From contig JAATVJ010000363.1 of assembly GCA_014523515.1 (NCBI GenBank), forward strand, positions 1 through 16,672: a stretch of 16,672 nt of DNA. Direction: 5' to 3'. Below are positions 1 to 7,246 of this stretch, in pieces. A program made the translations under genes and the position numbers. Each line of letters begins with the position of its first letter. Position 1 is the first letter of the stretch. The notes beneath the pieces were generated by a model. It did not search any database and was not told the DNA's origin. It was given only the letters and a program-made list of their open reading frames with translations. The DNA comes from Nitrososphaerales archaeon TH1177 (GTDB lineage: Archaea; Thermoproteota; Nitrososphaeria; Nitrososphaerales; Nitrososphaeraceae).

Positions 1-126
1 AGAAAAGACAGCCTTCCGTAAGGAGAAGGGTAGCTATAGAAGATAGCGTTGATGGAATGGAGGTGTAATCATCAAGCTTCGGCGAGGTGTTCAGCCTGCC
101 ATCACCAACAACCCAACGCACCTGAC
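1..126 (+). rRNA. 23S ribosomal RNA, 3' end (partial)
   Basis: The first ~126 bases resemble the last part of domain VI of an archaeal 23S rRNA. The visible pattern is GCGTTGATGG, then GGAGGTGTAA, a short variable hairpin with CTTCGGCGAGG, then TGTTCAGCC and a closing CCATCACCAAC that can pair back to GTTGATGG with a small bulge. The order (GTTGATGG, GGAGGTGTAA, GTTCAGCC, closing strand) matches my recollection of the 3'-terminal helices of archaeal 23S rRNA, and the GC content is far above that of the flanks. The mature 3' end cannot be fixed because its 5' pairing partner lies outside the window; ~117-128 is the plausible range. The rest of the gene lies upstream of base 1. No 5S or tRNA gene follows, in keeping with the unlinked 5S of Thaumarchaeota. 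Confidence 0.85.
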
Positions 127-185
127 TAAAAATAAACCGATAGAGTTTGTGTTATGTTATGTTTAGTACAAAAACTCTTTAATCT

Positions 186-206
186 TCAAAATCTTCAAGA
201 TTTTGA
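186..206. repeat. Perfect inverted repeat downstream of 23S rRNA
   Basis: TCAAAATCTT and AAGATTTTGA form a 10-bp perfect inverted repeat around a single central C. In RNA this would fold as an 8-bp stem with a UUCAA loop. It lies about 60 bases after the rRNA 3' end and could be a processing or 3'-end structure of the rRNA precursor; that role is inference. Confidence 0.6.
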
Positions 207-210
207 TTTT

Positions 211-240
211 GATTGATCAATTGATTGATCAATTGATTGA
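211..240. repeat. 12-bp tandem repeat (2.5 copies)
   Basis: The unit GATTGATCAATT occurs twice in full, followed by a half copy GATTGA. Each unit contains the self-complementary TTGATCAA, and the junctions create TCAATTGA, so the block is both tandem and palindromic. It starts five bases after the hairpin at 186-206. Confidence 0.85.
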
Positions 241-280
241 GGAAAAAAAGATTGGCTAGTATTTACGTAAAGGTCAACAT

Positions 281-345
281 GAATAATAATACTACTACAT
301 TACTACTACTATTACTATCATTATATAGATAATAGATAGATAATT
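281..345. repeat. Simple-sequence (microsatellite-like) stretch
   Basis: Interrupted trinucleotide repeats of the AAT/ACT/TAC type (about 282-319) run into a GATA-like repeat (about 327-341). The block is non-coding and likely prone to length variation. Confidence 0.7.
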
Positions 346-398
346 AGAGAGTTGATGATCAGATCTCTCCTATACACGATGAAACATACACACACACA

Positions 399-440
399 TT
401 TTTTTATTTTTTTTATTTATTTATTCTTGCTTTTTTTATT
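399..440 (+). terminator. T-rich termination tract after the rRNA gene
   Basis: Several T runs (7-8 T each, broken by single A or by CTTGC) cover about 42 bases. Archaeal RNA polymerase stops at oligo-T tracts without needing a hairpin. The position just before the converging gene suits the end of plus-strand rRNA transcription, although it lies ~270 bases after the rRNA. Confidence 0.45.
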
Positions 441-444
441 ATCT

Positions 445-1407
445 TTACAATTTAATATTTGAAAAAATCCTATAAAGTGTTTGAGTTGCTAAAGTTCCTT
501 CTCGGTAATCATTATTCTTAACTGCAACTTCTACAATATCGACTCCAATGAGTTTTGCAGTATTGTTTACTGATTTTAATATCTCTAACATTTGAAAAGG
601 ATTTAGTCCAAAAGGTTCAGGCGTTCCTGTACAAGGAACATAACAGATATCATATACATCAATATCAAAAGAAATATATATGTTCCTGTTATATGTTAAC
701 TTATTGATTGCTTCTTTAACTTGATGAATGTTTTTGTTAATATACCATCCTGTAAAGGTATTAACACCATTATTAATAGCAATATCATTTTCTTCTTTGT
801 CAGTTTGACGAATTCCGATCTGAATAATATCATTTCCTTTAATATAACCTTCTTTAATAAGATGAAAAAAAGGTGTAGTATGGCAGATTTTTTTTCCGTC
901 ATAAATTGGTTTCATATCTCGGTGTGCATCAAAATGAATTATTACAGGACTTTCCTGAGAAATTGATTTTATACTAAAGTATGATAATGTGTGTTCTCCT
1001 CCTAATATGATCGGGATTTTTTTTTCTTTTCTTATTATTGAATTAATTTTATCTATTTTTAATGCAATTCTGTTAAAATTATTTTCTGAAATCTTCTTAT
1101 ATTTATTATATATATTTGAATTGACTAACATTAAGTCACCTATATCATATATTTTTATTTTTTCGTAAATCTCTTTGTTTTCATCTAATACAAAAGATTC
1201 TATCTGTTTTGCAGATGTTAGTCTAATTGCTTCAGGACCATAAAAAGTACCTTTACCAAAACTTGTAGTAATATCTAAAGGAATCCCATATAAAATTGCA
1301 TTAGAATCTTTAAATGTTATTTTTATTGGGAAATCACCAAAACTACATTTTGCATTTGTTTTTTCAGGAGTAATGAATAATTTATCTAATTTTTCTAAAG
1401 CATTCAA
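445..1407 (-). CDS. speB: Agmatinase/arginase-family ureohydrolase
   Basis: A 320-residue member of the binuclear manganese ureohydrolase family, which cleaves guanidino compounds to urea plus an amine. All metal-binding motifs are present: GGEH with H139, FDAHRD with D160, H162 and D164, and SFDID with D248 and D250, followed by GTGTPEPFG at 260-268, which is more like agmatinase than arginase. Length is normal. The segment after the last Asp pair (VYDICYVPC) departs from the common DP-x-x-x-x-P form, so the substrate could be agmatine or another guanidino compound. The frame starts with TTG at 1407; the ATG at 1403 is out of frame, and a TATA-like AATTTAATTT at 1431-1440 sits 28 bases upstream, giving a leaderless TTG-start mRNA. 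It follows polB on the same strand with a 62-base gap but appears to have its own promoter. Confidence 0.88.
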   Translation of the reverse strand: MNALEKLDKLFITPEKTNAKCSFGDFPIKITFKDSNAILYGIPLDITTSFGKGTFYGPEAIRLTSAKQIESFVLDENKEIYEKIKIYDIGDLMLVNSNIYNKYKKISENNFNRIALKIDKINSIIRKEKKIPIILGGEHTLSYFSIKSISQESPVIIHFDAHRDMKPIYDGKKICHTTPFFHLIKEGYIKGNDIIQIGIRQTDKEENDIAINNGVNTFTGWYINKNIHQVKEAINKLTYNRNIYISFDIDVYDICYVPCTGTPEPFGLNPFQMLEILKSVNNTAKLIGVDIVEVAVKNNDYREGTLATQTLYRIFSNIKL

Positions 1408-1430
1408 CTTTCTTTGCTTTATGTAATTAC

Positions 1431-1440
1431 AAATTAAATT
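1431..1440 (-). promoter_or_regulatory. TATA-like box of the ureohydrolase gene
   Basis: AATTTAATTT on the minus strand, centre 28 bases from the TTG start at 1407. The spacing predicts transcription starting at or within a few bases of the start codon. Confidence 0.5.
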
Positions 1441-1469
1441 GTTTTCTGATTTATTTTCTTTTAATTTTT

Positions 1470-4190
1470 TTATTTATTTTTAGACCAAAATAATTCATCC
1501 AAATTAGCTTGTCTATCTTTTCCTAATATAGATTGGAAGTTAAAGTTTAACGCGGATAGTAATTGATCAAAAGTTGATTCCATAGCTTCAAGATATTTTT
1601 CTGTGTCAATCTCATTTATATTTCTAATTAACTCCACGGGCTTAACTCCATCATTAGTTTTGGTTTTAACATATGAAATTATATCTCCTGCTTTGATTTT
1701 CCTTCCTGATTGATGAAGTAAAAATGCAGCTTTAATGTGTTGAGGTAATCCCTTGTAAGTAATATAATCAATATTTTTTCCATCAGCAATTGATTTTACC
1801 TTAGAATTATTTGTTTTCTCTCCGTATCTATCTGGTGATTTATTAACCATTACATTAAAACTTAATTCTGATGGATTAATTTTACCTGCTTCTAAATCAT
1901 TAGCATAACTCTTTATTACTTCTCTGATTTTCTCTTTTGCTTTTTCAAAATCATTTTCAGAATTTACTTCTTTTAGTATTTCTAGAATTCTGTAAAATGC
2001 CTTTCTTATAAATGGCGGTGTATGAGATTTCTTACCTGTTAATCCTTTTACATCTACCGTACCATCTTGCAATACTCCAAGGTAATTCTTTTTTAAATCA
2101 CTAAAGACAACATATCTGTATGTTTTATCTATCTCTAAATCTACTTCTAAATGATTTGTTGCCCATTCTGAAATAGATTTTACTTTCTCTGGAGATGGAT
2201 TTTTTAAAAATAAAGAGTCTGTATCTCCATATATTACTTCAATACCAATTTCCTTACATTTTTCTATTGCTCGTGTTGTTGTTACTCTTCCTATTGCTGC
2301 TGTAGCGTCTGCTACTGGAAGACAATAGAGTGGAAATATTTCTGCTCCCATAACACCATAACTGGCATTCAATATTACTTTTATAGCCTGACTAATTACT
2401 TCATAAAGCTGACGACTTTCTATAGTTGCTGTTTTATCTTTTGAAAGTTGTTTGTAGTATCTTACTCTCAAATCTCTTAGAGATCCAATTAGGAGAGATG
2501 TCAAACCTCTTCTCTTTTTACATATCCAATGAGTTGTTCCTGAAATTTTTTGTTCCGGATCATTTTTACATAATTGATGAGAACAATTCACAGTTTCATA
2601 TGATAGATTATGAACTTTTATAATACTTGGATAAAGTGATGCAAAATCAACAACTACTACATTAAAATGAATTCCTAGTTTAGGCTCTACTACAAGACCT
2701 CCTCGATATTTTTTTTCTTTAATTATTGCAGTAGTAGAAGCGGCTCCTTTTGACATGAGCTCATCTCTCCTAGGTATTAGAGAGTTATTTTGCCTATGCT
2801 CATAATATAACATTCCTCTTATCCATTGATTCACTCCAAATCTTGAAACGTCATCGATTGGTAAATGCGCAATTCTCGCAATTACTATTAATAATTTTAT
2901 TAAAAGGTTATCGTTAAATGTTGAAAGTCTTAATGTAAGATCAGCGTCTTTTAAACAATACTCTGCCAACTTATGGATAGGAATATCTGATATATCACCT
3001 TCGAATTCTATTTTGTGATCATTAAGTAAAGCTTCAGAAATAGAATTTAAAGTGTAATCTGCATATTTGTGATTAAAAGCATAAATCTGAACCGATCTAT
3101 TTTGAAATGTTCTAAATAAATCTATGTGAATTCCGTGTTTGATATTTACTGGCTCTGCTTGCATTCCTCTTTTTACAAATGTTTCTCTTTTTATAATAAA
3201 TGGAATGTCTTCTTTTTTTATGATTTCTTTATTTATTGGATCTATCCGTGTGTCCTGTGATCTCATATATAGATATGGAAGATCGAAATCATCTCCATTA
3301 AAGGTAAGAATAATAGGATAAGTTTTGATATCTTTAAATGCCGTTAAGATTAATTCTTTTTCAGTTTTTACCACTTCTGCTTCTGGAATAAATGGTTTTT
3401 TGTCATTTGATGCATCATTGTCTAATACGTATACTTTTCTGAAACCATCATTACCTGCTAATCCTATAGCAATTATTTTTCTATCATGATCCCGCGGGTT
3501 AGGAATTCTTCCCTCTTCAGATTCTACTTCAATATCTATTGCTACTCTTTTCATATTTGGAATTGGTTGGTTTAATAGGTCAAGCCATTGAGCGATATAA
3601 TAGTTATAATTTTTTATTTTGTTGTCAAGTAGATTCTGAATATTGTTATCGATTAATTTGTAAAGTTTATTCTGTATTTGTGGATCTATTTCGTATTTAT
3701 ATTGATATATGCCATCATTTTTTCTATAATAATAAGTACCCGGAACAAGTGAATTATCATATAAATAATTTTCATGATATTTTATATCTGCTTCCCATGC
3801 AGTTAATTTCTCTCTTATACTATTGTTAGTTCCTCCTATTGATAAAGGGTCTGGAGCAATAATCTTTATTACATTAATTTCCTTATCTGCAATTAGATCA
3901 ATTTTTTTATTTTGTATTGCTTTGTACTTTGGCTCTTTTTTTATAATTTCTTCTGCCTTTTCTTTATATTCCATTTTTGTATAACAATATGGTTTATGAT
4001 TAGTTCTATCTTTCCAGAAATATATTAATTTTAATTCAGGATCGTAAAATTTTAATAAAACTTTTTGATCTTCGCCAGAATAAATTGATGATAATAATAT
4101 GACCTTTTTATTTTCTGGTAATTCTAATATACTATTATTTGATGTATTACTTGATTTTTTTTCATGTTTAATATCATATTCTTGCGTCAC
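1470..4190 (-). CDS. polB: Family B DNA polymerase (replicative type)
   Basis: A 906-residue family B DNA polymerase with both activities intact. The 3'-5' exonuclease has Exo I DIE at 219-221, Exo II NGDDFD at 298-303 and Exo III YCLKD at 411-415. The polymerase has motif A DFASLYPSII at 515-524, motif B KVILNASYG at 604-612 and motif C YGDTDS at 654-659; KKNYLG (700-705) is the conserved basic segment of the thumb side. Three cysteines (536, 541, 557) with H554 lie between motifs A and B, where other archaeal PolB proteins carry paired cysteines. The start is GTG at 4190: an in-frame TAG stands three codons upstream, no ATG is near, and a TATA box at 4214-4221 is 27-28 bases away. In Thaumarchaeota this enzyme coexists with the two-subunit family D polymerase; the latter is not in this window. 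Confidence 0.95.
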   Translation of the reverse strand: MTQEYDIKHEKKSSNTSNNSILELPENKKVILLSSIYSGEDQKVLLKFYDPELKLIYFWKDRTNHKPYCYTKMEYKEKAEEIIKKEPKYKAIQNKKIDLIADKEINVIKIIAPDPLSIGGTNNSIREKLTAWEADIKYHENYLYDNSLVPGTYYYRKNDGIYQYKYEIDPQIQNKLYKLIDNNIQNLLDNKIKNYNYYIAQWLDLLNQPIPNMKRVAIDIEVESEEGRIPNPRDHDRKIIAIGLAGNDGFRKVYVLDNDASNDKKPFIPEAEVVKTEKELILTAFKDIKTYPIILTFNGDDFDLPYLYMRSQDTRIDPINKEIIKKEDIPFIIKRETFVKRGMQAEPVNIKHGIHIDLFRTFQNRSVQIYAFNHKYADYTLNSISEALLNDHKIEFEGDISDIPIHKLAEYCLKDADLTLRLSTFNDNLLIKLLIVIARIAHLPIDDVSRFGVNQWIRGMLYYEHRQNNSLIPRRDELMSKGAASTTAIIKEKKYRGGLVVEPKLGIHFNVVVVDFASLYPSIIKVHNLSYETVNCSHQLCKNDPEQKISGTTHWICKKRRGLTSLLIGSLRDLRVRYYKQLSKDKTATIESRQLYEVISQAIKVILNASYGVMGAEIFPLYCLPVADATAAIGRVTTTRAIEKCKEIGIEVIYGDTDSLFLKNPSPEKVKSISEWATNHLEVDLEIDKTYRYVVFSDLKKNYLGVLQDGTVDVKGLTGKKSHTPPFIRKAFYRILEILKEVNSENDFEKAKEKIREVIKSYANDLEAGKINPSELSFNVMVNKSPDRYGEKTNNSKVKSIADGKNIDYITYKGLPQHIKAAFLLHQSGRKIKAGDIISYVKTKTNDGVKPVELIRNINEIDTEKYLEAMESTFDQLLSALNFNFQSILGKDRQANLDELFWSKNK

Positions 4191-4213
4191 TATACTCTAC
4201 CATGTTTACATTC

Positions 4214-4221
4214 TATTAAAA
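4214..4221 (-). promoter_or_regulatory. TATA box of polB
   Basis: TTTTAATA on the minus strand, centred 27-28 bases from the GTG codon at 4190. This supports the GTG as a leaderless start and implies that polB is transcribed separately from tatC, whose stop codon is 78 bases upstream. Confidence 0.55.
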
Positions 4222-4268
4222 TTTAATCTTTTCATACAATATTACCAAAAATAAAAAGAATAAAAATG

Positions 4269-5087
4269 TTAAACTTGTTTTTTCAAGATTTTAAGTTCAA
4301 CAAGAAAAATACCTATTAAATATAAGAAAATCATTGGTCCAGCAATTAACCACATCGTTACACCACTACCATCAGGAGTGATAATAGCTCCAAAAACTAC
4401 TATTATAATTATCGAATACCTTAAATTATTTCTCCAAAAATCACGATCTATTATCTGTGATAGGGATATAATATACATTATTAGAGGAAGTTCAAATGAA
4501 ATTCCAAAACCAATAAGAAACTGTAATACAAAAGTAATGAAATCATTAATATTTAAAAAAGTCTCTACACCAATTGATTCTCCATATTTATATAAAAATT
4601 CAAGTGTGAATGGAATTACAAGTAAATATGAAAAAATAAGACCAGTAATAAATAAACTTACAGTAGAAATTAGCATTTTAATTAAGTTAATTCTCTTTTT
4701 TTCTTTTTCTTCTATTGCAGGTAAAATAAATTCATATATTTCTCTAATTAATAATGGAATTGAAATAATGATTCCTAATAATGCTGCTACATAAATTTGA
4801 GCAAAAAAAGCTTGTCCTGGAGCAGTCTGAATAAGTTCAACTTCTACAGGAAGTAATGAATCTTTCATAAAAGAGGTAACCTGTATAGCTAAATTATTAA
4901 AAGGGTCAGGATAGATAAATGGAAGAGATAGAGAAATTGATATATTTATTATGCTTAAATTAATTGAATAAATCTTAAACCCAAATGTAATACAAAATAC
5001 AATGATTATCAAGATAATGATAGAAACCCTCAGTATTCGTGATCTCATTTCCGAAAAATGATCTCTTAAAGACATTTCTGTGGGCAT
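4269..5087 (-). CDS. tatC: Sec-independent protein translocase subunit TatC
   Basis: A 272-residue polytopic membrane protein, the signal-peptide receptor of the twin-arginine pathway that exports folded proteins. Conserved TatC positions are visible: the cytoplasmic N-terminus with H10, E13 and R15 (HFSEMRSR), the first-loop end IYEFILPAIEEKEKK at 117-131, the GFGISFELP segment at 193-201 with a membrane Glu at 199, and ITPDG at 236-240. Six hydrophobic segments fit about residues 17-38, 100-122, 136-160, 184-208, 222-237 and 244-262. It starts at ATG 5087, with TATA-like CAAATATATT at 5111-5120. It is not clustered with tatA, which lies 3.5 kb away on the other strand. Confidence 0.93.
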   Translation of the reverse strand: MPTEMSLRDHFSEMRSRILRVSIIILIIIVFCITFGFKIYSINLSIINISISLSLPFIYPDPFNNLAIQVTSFMKDSLLPVEVELIQTAPGQAFFAQIYVAALLGIIISIPLLIREIYEFILPAIEEKEKKRINLIKMLISTVSLFITGLIFSYLLVIPFTLEFLYKYGESIGVETFLNINDFITFVLQFLIGFGISFELPLIMYIISLSQIIDRDFWRNNLRYSIIIIVVFGAIITPDGSGVTMWLIAGPMIFLYLIGIFLVELKILKKQV

Positions 5088-5110
5088 TTGCTTAAAGATC
5101 TTGTTAGTGA

Positions 5111-5120
5111 AATATATTTG
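5111..5120 (-). promoter_or_regulatory. TATA-like box of tatC
   Basis: CAAATATATT on the minus strand, centred about 28 bases from the ATG at 5087, which predicts a leaderless or nearly leaderless mRNA. Confidence 0.45.
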
Positions 5121-5260
5121 ATATTTATTTTTAAATCAATAGAATAATTTTATATATTAATAAAAGTGATAAAATATTGTTAATTTTATTAAATAAATTT
5201 TTTTTGTGAATATGATATTTAATTAAATTATCAATTTGGATAATTAGTTATGACTATGGA

Positions 5261-5270
5261 TGATAAATAA
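5261..5270 (+). promoter_or_regulatory. TATA-like box of the PH-like gene
   Basis: TGATAAATAA, centred ~35 bases before the ATG at 5301, predicts a leader of about 9 bases. An inverted repeat (AATTATC 5226-5232, GATAATT 5239-5245, six-base spacer) lies 15 bases upstream and could be a regulatory site. Confidence 0.4.
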
Positions 5271-5300
5271 TATCAATAGTACCGTTATATTATATTAAAT

Positions 5301-5621
5301 ATGCCGATTCAAGAATTTCTTCTTCCTGACGAAAATATTAGATTCCATAGCAAAACAAATGTGAAATACGGTGAAAAAAAATATAATGTTTTGATTACAG
5401 ATATGAGAGTAATTCTCTATGCACAAAGAGGACATATTTTAAAAACTGATGATATTATTAGCGAACGTTTAGATAAGTTACGCGAAATAAAATATTGTGA
5501 AAAAGGATTAGTGTTTAGAAGTGCAAAAATCTCAATTCAGTCAAATATAAATCTCGATATCGTTGGATCGTGTACAGAATTAAAACAATTATTTAATAAT
5601 TTACAAGTTATTGTTCAATAA
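5301..5621 (+). CDS. Small protein with a bacterial/archaeal PH-like domain
   Basis: A 106-residue soluble protein. The order of features resembles the prokaryotic pleckstrin-homology-like fold: FLLPDENIRF at 6-15, a strand-rich region NVLITDMRVILYAQRG at 29-44 (the usual 'T-x-x-R-l-i/l-y' core of these domains), a middle segment with LDKLREIKYCEKG at 57-69, further strands, and a C-terminal helix (about 91-104). No membrane segment, signal peptide or catalytic motif is visible. The assignment rests on pattern only and gives no specific function; such domains usually mediate binding. The gene stands alone, divergent from tatC, with a TATA-like box at 5261-5270. Confidence 0.65.
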   Translation: MPIQEFLLPDENIRFHSKTNVKYGEKKYNVLITDMRVILYAQRGHILKTDDIISERLDKLREIKYCEKGLVFRSAKISIQSNINLDIVGSCTELKQLFNNLQVIVQ

Positions 5622-5966
5622 TATTTAGCATATTTTATTATAATTGTCAATTTGTATCTAACAGAGGAAGATAATTATTATTAGAACATTAAATTAGTAT
5701 ATGATTAATTATTCTATCTGTAGTAATATTGAAATACTTTAATATCAAATATTCATTATTAGAAATCAGTCTATGATTATTTATTTAATTAATATTATTT
5801 CTATTAAATAGGATAAATTTTCTATTTCTTTATAAATATTAATATTATATGAAAAAATTTATCATTTATTTTTTCAGTTAAAGAAGTTGATGTATTTTAT
5901 TTACTAGTACTTGTTTTGGAATTATACAAAAGAATTTATTTATTTGTATTTAATATATCAATACCA

Positions 5967-5974
5967 TTTATAAG
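5967..5974 (+). promoter_or_regulatory. TATA box of the HD phosphohydrolase/UMP kinase operon
   Basis: TTTATAAG, centred 32-33 bases before the ATG at 6003, predicts a start site near 5997 and a leader of about six bases. The perfect palindrome at 5975-5988 abuts its downstream edge. Confidence 0.55.
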
Positions 5975-5988
5975 AAAAAGTACTTTTT
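5975..5988 (+). promoter_or_regulatory. Candidate operator: 14-bp perfect palindrome between TATA box and start codon
   Basis: AAAAAGTACTTTTT is identical to its reverse complement. It lies directly after the TATA box and before the predicted start site, a position where a bound repressor would block RNA polymerase recruitment. The core AGTACTT recurs at 5906-5912. Binding by a regulator is inference. Confidence 0.35.
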
Positions 5989-6002
5989 AATATTTTACTT
6001 AA

Positions 6003-7244
6003 ATGGTTTTAGAATTTACAGGAGAAATAACAGATCCTATCCATAAATATATTCGTTTTACAGAAGTAGAAAAAAAATTAATCGATACCGAGGTTTTTCA
6101 AAGATTGAGAAAAATCAGACAGCTAGCTGGTGCTCATTTAGTGTATCCTAGTGCTCAGCACACACGTTTCGAACATTCTATAGGAGCCATGCACTTAGTG
6201 GGATTGGCAGCTCAGACCCTTCTTGACAAGGGATATCTTATATGTAAGGAAGATGTAGAAAGTTTGCGCATAGCTGCGTTATTACATGATATAGGACACG
6301 GACCTTTTTCTCATCTTTTTGAAGAAGTTCTTATGCAGAATAAGTCAAAGAAAATTAATCATGAGATAATTGGAAAAAAAATAATTAAAGAAACAATAAT
6401 TATTGATATTTTAGGACAATATGGATATAATCCTGATTATGTTTGTAAACTTTCTTTTGGAGAAACTCAAAATATGTTTTATAATGAGATGATAGCAGGA
6501 AGTTTATCTGCAGATATTATGGATTATTTGCCTCGCGATAGTTTCTTTACTGGAGCCGAATATGGAAAAGTTGATTATTATAGGTTAATTAGTTCCTTCG
6601 AAGTTCTTTCAAATGGTCACTTAGGTATCAATAAATCTGCAATTAATTCTCTTGAATCTATGTTAATCTCAAGATATCAAATGTTTAAAGCTGTATATTT
6701 CCATAAAACTGTTAGAGCAGGTGAAGTAATGTTATTGCATTCTCTTGCAAGTGCCGATAAACAACTCCATTTTTCAGATTTTTCTATTGAAGAGTATTTG
6801 GAATATACAGATGAAAAAACTATAGATATTATTTGCTCTTTAAAAGGAAATAAATTTGCTTCAGATTTGGCTTTGGATTATAAAAAAAGAAAACTATTCA
6901 AGTGTGTTTATGAAAAGTTTTTACAAAACAAACACAATGCCTTTGATAAAGAATTAGCAAGTAAACAAATTAGAGACTTTCTTGGAGGAATAACAGAATA
7001 TTTGGATATTGATGAAAGCTTTATCTTTATTGATATCTCTCGAGCTCCTTCAATGCCTCTTACTCCTTCAAAAGAAGAACTAAATTCTATAATGTTAGTT
7101 GATAAAGATTTAGAATTCGAAACACCAACCTCTGAGATTCCATTAATTGATTCAATAACAGGATTCCTTGATATGATTCGTATTTATACTACTGAAGGAA
7201 ATAGAGAAAAACTTGAAAAAGTGTTAAGGAATATGAATCTTTAA
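6003..7244 (+). CDS. HD-domain phosphohydrolase, SAMHD1/dNTPase-like
   Basis: A 413-residue HD-superfamily enzyme close in pattern to SAMHD1 and related deoxynucleoside triphosphate triphosphohydrolases. The metal-binding set is complete: QHTRFEHS at 52-59 with H57, ALLHDIGHGPFSHLFE at 92-107 with the HD pair H95-D96, and SADIMDYLPRD at 169-179 with D171. The spacing and surrounding words (YPxAxHxRFEHSxG, HDxGHGPFSHxF) match human SAMHD1 closely, so hydrolysis of dNTPs or other nucleotides is the likely reaction. No SAM domain is present, as in most prokaryotic relatives. The C-terminal ~200 residues are helical and unassigned. The gene ends two bases before the UMP kinase ATG, so the two are almost certainly co-transcribed. 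Start ATG 6003 has a TATA box 32-33 bases upstream. Confidence 0.87.
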   Translation: MVLEFTGEITDPIHKYIRFTEVEKKLIDTEVFQRLRKIRQLAGAHLVYPSAQHTRFEHSIGAMHLVGLAAQTLLDKGYLICKEDVESLRIAALLHDIGHGPFSHLFEEVLMQNKSKKINHEIIGKKIIKETIIIDILGQYGYNPDYVCKLSFGETQNMFYNEMIAGSLSADIMDYLPRDSFFTGAEYGKVDYYRLISSFEVLSNGHLGINKSAINSLESMLISRYQMFKAVYFHKTVRAGEVMLLHSLASADKQLHFSDFSIEEYLEYTDEKTIDIICSLKGNKFASDLALDYKKRKLFKCVYEKFLQNKHNAFDKELASKQIRDFLGGITEYLDIDESFIFIDISRAPSMPLTPSKEELNSIMLVDKDLEFETPTSEIPLIDSITGFLDMIRIYTTEGNREKLEKVLRNMNL

Positions 7245-7246
7245 AA

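Larger units (their letters stand above)
127..444. other. Non-coding spacer between 23S rRNA and the ureohydrolase gene
   Basis: About 318 bases without a plausible gene. It lies between the rRNA (+) and the 3' end of a minus-strand gene, so it is a convergent spacer. It holds a perfect hairpin (186-206), a 12-bp tandem repeat (211-240), simple-sequence DNA (281-345 and a CA run near 386-398) and a T-rich tract (399-440). A run of seven A at 243-249 reads as T7 on the minus strand and could help end minus-strand transcription. No tRNA T-loop or 5S-like sequence is visible. Confidence 0.7.
5622..6002. other. AT-rich intergenic region upstream of the HD/UMP kinase operon
   Basis: A 381-base gap without a plausible gene on either strand; all frames are broken by frequent stops. 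It holds the operon promoter at its right end, a 14-bp palindrome at 5975-5988, a second AGTACTT copy at 5906-5912 and the palindrome AATATTAATATT at 5836-5847. No tRNA-like or GC-rich segment, which in such an AT-rich genome would flag a structured RNA, is seen. Confidence 0.6.

Noticed and set aside
281..345. Repeat-rich spacer as a CRISPR array
   Set aside because: There are no 24-40-base repeats with unique spacers; only simple-sequence DNA and one 12-bp tandem repeat. No cas genes are nearby.
350..362. TTGATGATC as box C of a C/D guide RNA near the rRNA gene
   Set aside because: The first base does not fit the R of box C, and no properly spaced D/C'/D' boxes follow.
721..966. Plus-strand open frames inside the ureohydrolase, polB, tatC and beta-CASP genes
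   Set aside because: They lie wholly within strongly supported minus-strand genes, have no recognisable domain or promoter, and are expected in AT-rich coding DNA.
5622..6002. Hidden small RNA or tRNA gene in the long AT-rich gap
   Set aside because: No GC-rich segment, T-loop or stable fold is visible; structured RNAs in such an AT-rich genome would stand out.
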